Source: Nocardioides panacisoli
GTDB lineage: Bacteria; Actinomycetota; Actinomycetes; Propionibacteriales; Nocardioidaceae
DNA length: 64,000 bases
Direction of reading: 5' to 3'
Assembly (NCBI RefSeq): GCF_019448235.1
Contig: NZ_CP080409.1
Span: 186,001 to 250,000 of the forward strand
In this document: positions 57,202-64,000 of the stretch, one piece after another
Numbering within the stretch: position 1 is the first letter of the stretch
Layout of the letters: every line of letters begins with the position of its first letter
The notes under the pieces: model-generated
What the model saw: only the letters and a program-made list of their open reading frames with translations
Database searches by the model: none
Told to the model about the DNA's origin: nothing
Translations under genes and position numbers: made by a program

Positions 57202-59010
57202 ATGAGCAAGGTCCTGTCTGCTGTCGCCTGGCCGTACGCCAACGGCCCCCGCCACATCGGCCACGTGGCTGGTTTCGGCGTGCCCTCCGACGTCTTCAGT
57301 CGGTACATGCGGATGGCGGGCCACGACGTGCTCATGGTGTCGGGGTCCGACGAGCACGGCACGCCGATCCTGATCGCCGCCGACGAGGCGGGGATGTCGG
57401 CACAGGAACTGGCCGACCACAACCACCGACTCATCGCCGAGGACCTCGTCGGGCTCGGGTTGACCTACGACCTCTACACCCGGACGACGACGCGCAACCA
57501 CGAGGCCGTCGTCCAGGAGCTGTTCCTCGGCGTGTTCGAGAACGGCTACTTCCTCGAGGAGACGACGTACGGCGCCCGCTCGCCCTCGACGGGGCGCACG
57601 CTGCCGGACCGCTACATCGAGGGCACCTGTCCGATCTGCTCCTACGACGGTGCCCGCGGGGACCAGTGCGACAACTGCGGCAACCAACTCGACCCGCAGG
57701 ACCTGAAGGACCCGGTCTCACGGATCAACGGCGAGACGCCGGAGTTCGTCGAGACCCAGCACTTCTTCCTCGACCTGCCCGCGCTCGCCGATGCGCTCGG
57801 CGAGTGGCTCGACGAGCGGGAGGCCTCCGGCACCTGGCGACCCAACGTCATCCGGTTCTCCAAGAACATCCTCGAGGAGATCCGACCGCGCGCGATGACG
57901 CGTGACATCGACTGGGGCATCACCATCCCGCTGGACGGCTGGCGGGAGAACCCGACCAAGAAGCTCTACGTCTGGTTCGACGCCGTGATCGGCTACCTCT
58001 CGGCCTCGATCGAGTGGGCCCGGCGCAGCGGCAACCCCGACGCGTGGCGGGAGTGGTGGAACGACCCCGAGGCGCTCTCCTACTACTTCATGGGCAAGGA
58101 CAACATCGTCTTCCACTCCCAGATCTGGCCCGCCGAGCTGCTGGCCTACGACGGGCGCGGCGCCAAGGGGGGCAGTCCCCGCGCGTACGGATCGCTGAAC
58201 CTCCCCACCGAGGTCGTGAGCTCGGAGTTCCTGACCATGGAGGGGCGGAAGTTCTCCTCCTCCAAGAAGGTCGTCATCTACGTGCGCGACCTGCTGGCGC
58301 GCTACCAGCCCGACGCCTTCCGCTACTTCGTCGCCGCGGCGGGACCGGAGAACCAGGACAGTGACTTCACCTGGTCGGAGTTCGTGCGACGGACCAACGA
58401 CGAGCTGGTCGCCGGTTGGGGGAACCTGGTCAACCGCACGGCCAACCTCATCGCCAAGAACTTCGGCGAGGTGCCCGCGGCCGGCGACCTCACCGCGGAG
58501 GACGAGGCCGCGCTCGCCGCGACCGAGGCGGCGTTCGGCACCGTCGGCGACCTCATCGCCCGGCACCGGCAGAAGCAGGCCATCGGTGAGGCCATGCGAG
58601 CCGTCGCCGAGGTCAACAAGTACGTCTCCGACCACGAGCCGTGGAAGCTGAAGGAGGAGGCGGACCGGGAGCGCCTGGCGACCATCCTGCACGTGGCCGC
58701 GCAGTGCGTGAACGACCTCAACCTGGTGCTCGCGCCCTTCCTGCCCTTCTCGGCCAACCTGGTCGACGCGGCCCTCGGCGGGACCGGCGAGGTCGCCCCG
58801 ATGCCCCGCATCGAGGAGGTCGAGGACCTCGACGCCGGCCCGGACGGGACGCGTCGCTCCTACCCGGTCATCACGGGTGACTACGCCGGGGTGCCCGCGT
58901 GGCGGCGGCACCCGATCGCGGTGGGTCGGGCCGTCGCCAAGCCCAAGCCAGTGTTCGTGAAGCTCGACACGGCCGTCGTCGAGGAGGAGCTGGCGCGCCT
59001 GGAGGGCTGA
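57202..59010 (+). CDS. metG: Methionyl-tRNA synthetase
   Basis: 602 residues. Class I signature [10 protein letters not shown] (HIGH) near residue 17-20, zinc knuckle [18 protein letters not shown] and the KMSKS equivalent KFSSSKK. The anticodon-binding helices follow; no C-terminal tRNA-binding dimerisation domain is present. It charges initiator and elongator tRNA-Met. The start was set at ATG 57202 by the -10 box; ATG 57196 is in frame. Confidence 0.96.
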   Translation: MSKVLSAVAWPYANGPRHIGHVAGFGVPSDVFSRYMRMAGHDVLMVSGSDEHGTPILIAADEAGMSAQELADHNHRLIAEDLVGLGLTYDLYTRTTTRNHEAVVQELFLGVFENGYFLEETTYGARSPSTGRTLPDRYIEGTCPICSYDGARGDQCDNCGNQLDPQDLKDPVSRINGETPEFVETQHFFLDLPALADALGEWLDEREASGTWRPNVIRFSKNILEEIRPRAMTRDIDWGITIPLDGWRENPTKKLYVWFDAVIGYLSASIEWARRSGNPDAWREWWNDPEALSYYFMGKDNIVFHSQIWPAELLAYDGRGAKGGSPRAYGSLNLPTEVVSSEFLTMEGRKFSSSKKVVIYVRDLLARYQPDAFRYFVAAAGPENQDSDFTWSEFVRRTNDELVAGWGNLVNRTANLIAKNFGEVPAAGDLTAEDEAALAATEAAFGTVGDLIARHRQKQAIGEAMRAVAEVNKYVSDHEPWKLKEEADRERLATILHVAAQCVNDLNLVLAPFLPFSANLVDAALGGTGEVAPMPRIEEVEDLDAGPDGTRRSYPVITGDYAGVPAWRRHPIAVGRAVAKPKPVFVKLDTAVVEEELARLEG

Positions 59011-59065
59011 GCCCGCGCACTTTCCCCACCGGGGATGGTGTCGGCTATGGTCGTCACCAGGGGGA

Positions 59066-60634
59066 GTGAGTTTGGTCACCGAGGGAGCGTCCGGACACGG
59101 ACATCGTGCGAGCCATCGCGCGCAGCGTTCGCTGCCGTGGCGGTGGGTCGCTGTCGGCGCGGCGTTGCTCGTCGCGCTGCTGGTCGTGGCCGCGCTCACG
59201 GTGATCGGCGAGGACGCACCGGTCCCCGTCGGTGCGACCGAGTGCGACCGCGAGGTCGACCTCGCCGCTGACCCCGGCATCGCCGAGGCGCTCACCGCGG
59301 TGCTCGACGACGCGGGATGTGACGGCGTGACCGTGACCGCCGCACCGACCCAGCGGGTGCTCGCGCGCCTGCGCACCGGCGTCGGCGTCCCCGACCTGTG
59401 GGTGCCGGACTCGTCGCTGTGGGTGCCGGGGGCGGGCGAGGCCGCGACCGTCGCACTGGAGTCGGTCGCGACGACGCCGGTGGTCCTGGTCGCCGGCCGT
59501 GGGGACCCGCCGGGCACCTGGCAGCGTGCCGTGAAGTCGCCGCGCTTCACCGCCGCCGATCCTCTGGCGTCCACCGCCTCCGTCGTGGCGTTGTACGCCG
59601 GCGCCGCCGACTCCGAGGAGGCGCTCGCGACGCTCGCCCAGGGTGCCGCGAGCCCCGAGGGCGATGAGGACCCCGTCGCGGCGGTCGCCGGGTCGCGTTC
59701 GCTCACCGCGGTGAGCGAGCAGCAGTGGCTCGCCGCGGCGCCCGACCTGACCGCAGCGGTCCCGCGGCGCGGCACCGTATTGCTGGACCACCCGCTGGTC
59801 GTGACCGCCGGTGAGGAGCGGCGCGACGAGGCGACCGATGCCGCGGACGCCCTCACGGAGGTGCTGACCGCGGACGCCGCCACCCGGACGCTGTCGGGGA
59901 TGGGCTTCCGGGGTGCCGACGGTGCTCCCACCGACGCCGGCGTGGGTGAGGTCGCGACCATCCCCATGGACGGCGACGCCGCCGGGGACCTGCTGCAGCG
60001 GTGGTCCACCCTGGCCATCCCCACCCGCACCCTCGCGGTCTTCGACGTCTCCGGCTCGATGGACTTCGCCGCCGGTGACACCACGCGCATCGAGCTGACC
60101 GCCGAGGCCGCACGGCGCGGCCTCGCGCTCTTCCCCCGCACTGCCGAGGTGGGCCTGTGGGCGTTCTCCCAGGCCGACGACGGGGAGCTGGACGGCGACC
60201 GCCGCGAGCTGCTGCCGACGCGGTCCCTGGACGCCCGCACCGACGGGGGCACCCACCGGGAGGCGCTGGGTGCGGCGATCGAGGAGCTCCCCGGTCTCGT
60301 CGGGGGAGGCACCTCGCTCTACGACACCGCCGTGGCGGCGTACGAGGAGGCCGTGGCGGGCTACCAGTCCGACGTGGTCAACAGCGTGCTGCTCTTCACC
60401 GACGGCGCCAACGACGACGCCGACTCGCTGACCCGCGAGGAGGCGCTCACGGCGCTGCGCGACGCGGTGGACCCGGACCGACCGGTCCGCATCATCGGGA
60501 TCGGCATCTCCGAGGACGCCGACGAGGCGGCGCTGCGCGACATCGCGGCGGCGACCGGCGGCCAGTCCTACGTCGCGCGCAGCCCCGCCGACATCGCCTC
60601 GGTGTTCCAGCGCGCGATCTCCGCGCGCGAATGA
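59066..60634 (+). CDS. Membrane-anchored substrate-binding plus von Willebrand A protein
   Basis: 522 residues. One N-terminal membrane span (WVAVGAALLVALLVVAALTVI), then a bacterial solute-binding-like region (residues about 55-320) and a VWA domain (about 330-520) with intact MIDAS residues: DVSGSMD, GGTSLYD and FTDGAND. VWA domains bind divalent metal and a partner protein. Extracellular orientation is expected. Start GTG 59066; TTG 59072 has better SD spacing. Function unknown. TATGGT (59046-59051) is a -10 candidate. Confidence 0.75.
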   Translation: MSLVTEGASGHGHRASHRAQRSLPWRWVAVGAALLVALLVVAALTVIGEDAPVPVGATECDREVDLAADPGIAEALTAVLDDAGCDGVTVTAAPTQRVLARLRTGVGVPDLWVPDSSLWVPGAGEAATVALESVATTPVVLVAGRGDPPGTWQRAVKSPRFTAADPLASTASVVALYAGAADSEEALATLAQGAASPEGDEDPVAAVAGSRSLTAVSEQQWLAAAPDLTAAVPRRGTVLLDHPLVVTAGEERRDEATDAADALTEVLTADAATRTLSGMGFRGADGAPTDAGVGEVATIPMDGDAAGDLLQRWSTLAIPTRTLAVFDVSGSMDFAAGDTTRIELTAEAARRGLALFPRTAEVGLWAFSQADDGELDGDRRELLPTRSLDARTDGGTHREALGAAIEELPGLVGGGTSLYDTAVAAYEEAVAGYQSDVVNSVLLFTDGANDDADSLTREEALTALRDAVDPDRPVRIIGIGISEDADEAALRDIAAATGGQSYVARSPADIASVFQRAISARE

Positions 60635-60676
60635 GGCCCGGGTCCGGCTGATTGCCGGGGACGGTCCACGGCTCCG

Positions 60677-60682
60677 TAGAAT
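60677..60682 (+). promoter_or_regulatory. Probable -10 box for folC
   Basis: TAGAAT, 10 bases before ATG 60693. Confidence 0.45.
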
Positions 60683-60692
60683 CCGGAGCGCC

Positions 60693-62042
60693 ATGACCGA
60701 TCCCGTAGCGCGCCCCGCGCACACCTTCGCCGAGGCCGAGGACGCCCTGCTGTCCCGCTGGCCCGAGACGCGCCTCGAGCCGTCGCTGGACCGCATCCGT
60801 GCCCTCACCGAGCTGCTCGGCGAACCCCAACGCACCTACCGGTCGATCCACCTCACCGGCACCAACGGCAAGACGTCGACCGCCCGGATGGTCGACGCGC
60901 TCCTGCGTGCGGTCGAGCTGCGCACCGGGCGCTTCACCTCGCCCCACGTGGAGCGGATGAGTGAGCGCATCAGCATCGACGGCGAGCCGCTGGACGACGA
61001 GGCGTTCGTGACGGCCTTCAACGAGGTGGCGCCCTACACCCACCTCGTCGACGAGTCCGAGGCCCACCCGCTGAGCTTCTTCGAGACCGTCGTCGCGATG
61101 GCCTACGCGGCCTTCGCCGACGCCCCGGTCGACGTCGCGGTCGTCGAGATCGGCATGGGCGGGTCCTGGGACGCCACCAACGTCATCGACGCCGACGTGG
61201 CCGTCGTGCTGCCCGTCGCCGTCGACCACGCGCAGTTCCTCGGTGACTCGCCGGTCGCGATCGCGGAGGAGAAGGCCGGCATCATCAAGCCGGGTGCCAC
61301 CGTCGTACTGGCCGAGCAGGCCCCCGACGTCGCCGAGGTGCTCCTCGCCCGCGCCGCGGAGGTCGATGCCACCGTCGTCCGCGAGGGCCTGGAGTACGGC
61401 GTGGTGGCCCGCGACACCGCGGTGGGCGGCCAGCTGGTCACCCTCCAAGGGCTGCACGCCCGCTACGACGACCTGCTGCTGCCGCTCTACGGCGCCCACC
61501 AGGCGCAGAACGCCGCCGTCGCCCTCGCCGCCGTCGAGGCGTTCCTCGACAACGCCCTGGACGAGGAGATCGTCCGCGCGGCCTTCGCCGACATCGCCTC
61601 GCCGGGGCGACTGGAGATCATCCGCCGCAGCCCGACCGTCGTCCTCGACGCGGCCCACAACCCCGCCGGTGCCGAGGCGAGTGCCGCCGCCATCGCCGAC
61701 TCCTTCCAGTTCGACCCCCTCATCGGGGTCATCGGGGTCATGGGGGACAAGGACCACGAGGGGCTCCTGGCAGCGTTCGAGCCGCACCTCACCCACGTCG
61801 TCCTCACGCAGAACAGCACCGACCGGGCGCTCGCCGCCGAGGACCTCGCCGAGACCGCTCGCGAGATCTTCGGTGAGGACCGCGTCAGCGTCCGGCCACG
61901 GCTCGCCGACGCCCTCGACGAGGCCGTGGCCCGTGCCGAGTCCGACTCCCGCGACTCGCTGAGCTCGGGCGCAGTGCTGGTCACCGGGTCGGTCGTCACG
62001 GTGGGCCAGGTCCGCGCCATGTTCACCGCGGAGCGCGGCTGA
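60693..62042 (+). CDS. folC: Folylpolyglutamate synthase / dihydrofolate synthase
   Basis: 449 residues. ATP-binding P-loop LTGTNGKTSTARMVDA, GRFTSPHVERMSERISIDG, VEIGMGGSWDATNVI and the glutamate-ligase stretch VLDAAHNPAGAEA. It adds glutamate to folates (and may make dihydrofolate). Its stop overlaps the DUF4233 start by one base (TGATG), so the two are co-translated. Confidence 0.95.
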   Translation: MTDPVARPAHTFAEAEDALLSRWPETRLEPSLDRIRALTELLGEPQRTYRSIHLTGTNGKTSTARMVDALLRAVELRTGRFTSPHVERMSERISIDGEPLDDEAFVTAFNEVAPYTHLVDESEAHPLSFFETVVAMAYAAFADAPVDVAVVEIGMGGSWDATNVIDADVAVVLPVAVDHAQFLGDSPVAIAEEKAGIIKPGATVVLAEQAPDVAEVLLARAAEVDATVVREGLEYGVVARDTAVGGQLVTLQGLHARYDDLLLPLYGAHQAQNAAVALAAVEAFLDNALDEEIVRAAFADIASPGRLEIIRRSPTVVLDAAHNPAGAEASAAAIADSFQFDPLIGVIGVMGDKDHEGLLAAFEPHLTHVVLTQNSTDRALAAEDLAETAREIFGEDRVSVRPRLADALDEAVARAESDSRDSLSSGAVLVTGSVVTVGQVRAMFTAERG

Positions 62043-62404
62043 TGCGCAACCCACGCCGCGCCATGTGCGCCACCGTGCTCACCCTCGAGGCGATCACCCT
62101 GGGCCTCACCACGCCGGTGATGATCACCATCGCCGACGTGCCGCAGACGACCGCCCTCACCGTGGGTCTCGGCCTGCTCGTGGCGTGCCTGCTCGCCGCC
62201 GGGGTGCTCCGCAGCCGTGCCGGCTACTGGCTGGGCCACGCCCTGCAGGTCGCTGCCGTGGGCCTGGGCGTCGTGGTGCCGATGATGTTCTTCCTCGGCG
62301 GGATCTTCGCGCTGCTGTGGGGCACCTCCTACTGGCTCGGCGGCAAGATCGAACGGGAGCGTGCCGAGGCCTACGCGGCGTACGAGCGGCAGCAGGAGCC
62401 GTAG
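62042..62404 (+). CDS. DUF4233 membrane protein
   Basis: 120 residues, four hydrophobic segments and a charged C-terminus (ERERAEAYAAYERQQEP). The DUF4233 family is usually found directly after folC, as here. Translationally coupled to folC through TGATG. Function unknown. Confidence 0.85.
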   Translation: MRNPRRAMCATVLTLEAITLGLTTPVMITIADVPQTTALTVGLGLLVACLLAAGVLRSRAGYWLGHALQVAAVGLGVVVPMMFFLGGIFALLWGTSYWLGGKIERERAEAYAAYERQQEP

Positions 62405-62429
62405 GCTCACGACTCGTGCACCGGCTGGG

Positions 62430-62435
62430 TAGAGT
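62430..62435 (+). promoter_or_regulatory. Possible -10 box for secA
   Basis: TAGAGT gives a leader of about 60 bases before GTG 62502, with GGGAG about 10 bases before the start. A second TAGGCT is at 62402-62407. Confidence 0.35.
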
Positions 62436-62501
62436 GGCCCCGCCGCCCCTGCTGCGCAGGTGGCGACTGCCATGCCCACGAGGTCAGGGAGTTCCACGAC
62501 C

Positions 62502-64000
<1,499 letters not shown>

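Overview
The window is a high-GC, gene-dense chromosomal segment from an actinobacterium. Three things support that: GTG starts are frequent, mec-cysO-cysM and murI-(Rv1339-like)-rph-rdgB are in the order known from mycobacteria, and pepN/DUF5130/glbO and folP2-gpgS neighbourhoods are also present. Gene content (tandem-hotdog thioesterase, choice-of-anchor-like secreted protein, homogentisate pathway, AGCS symporter) fits Nocardioidaceae, most likely Nocardioides or a relative; this placement is inference. I see no prophage, insertion sequence, CRISPR array or secondary-metabolite cluster. The window is cut inside a TctC-type binding protein at the left edge and inside secA at the right edge.

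Layout. 1-2.7 kb: tricarboxylate-type binding lipoprotein (partial) beside a CitA/CitB-type two-component system. 2.7-12.7 kb: cysteine synthesis through protein thiocarboxylate (mec, cysO, cysM), a secreted phosphodiesterase-like protein, murI, a cAMP-phosphodiesterase-like metallo-beta-lactamase, a secreted two-repeat protein, an ABC exporter, an SGNH hydrolase, rph, rdgB and tRNA-Leu. 12.7-22.4 kb: bcp facing a nickel/cobalt ECF transporter (nikMNQO-like), a GroES-like protein, two WYL regulators, and a FecCD-type metal-chelate importer fused into an operon with a methyltransferase. Each of the two metal operons is preceded by a sequence matching the Nur box (TTGCAA-N5-TTGCAA), the operator of the nickel-responsive Fur-family repressor described in Streptomyces. 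22.4-33 kb: FAD oxidoreductase, pirin, S66 peptidase, amino-acid symporter, Lrp regulator and the divergent hppD-hmgA-fahA operon that degrades tyrosine through homogentisate; then a MarR-GNAT fusion whose start codon and -10 box lie inside a perfect 18-bp inverted repeat.

33-46 kb: tRNA-His, orn, a MauE/DsbA thiol-oxidation pair, folP2-gpgS, tRNA-Arg, malic enzyme, pepP, a translationally coupled PrsW protease plus two dynamin-like GTPases, and ettA. 46-64 kb: MarR regulator, thiolase, thioesterase, truncated haemoglobin, MscS channel, DUF5130, pepN, a CHAP-domain wall hydrolase and a PGRP-type amidase downstream of an AT-rich patch, metG, a von Willebrand-A lipoprotein-like protein, folC, DUF4233 and secA.

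A recurring feature is a TAnnnT -10 element placed 6-10 bases before the start codon, on both strands, for about 18 genes. This is the layout of leaderless transcripts and was used here to decide several starts.
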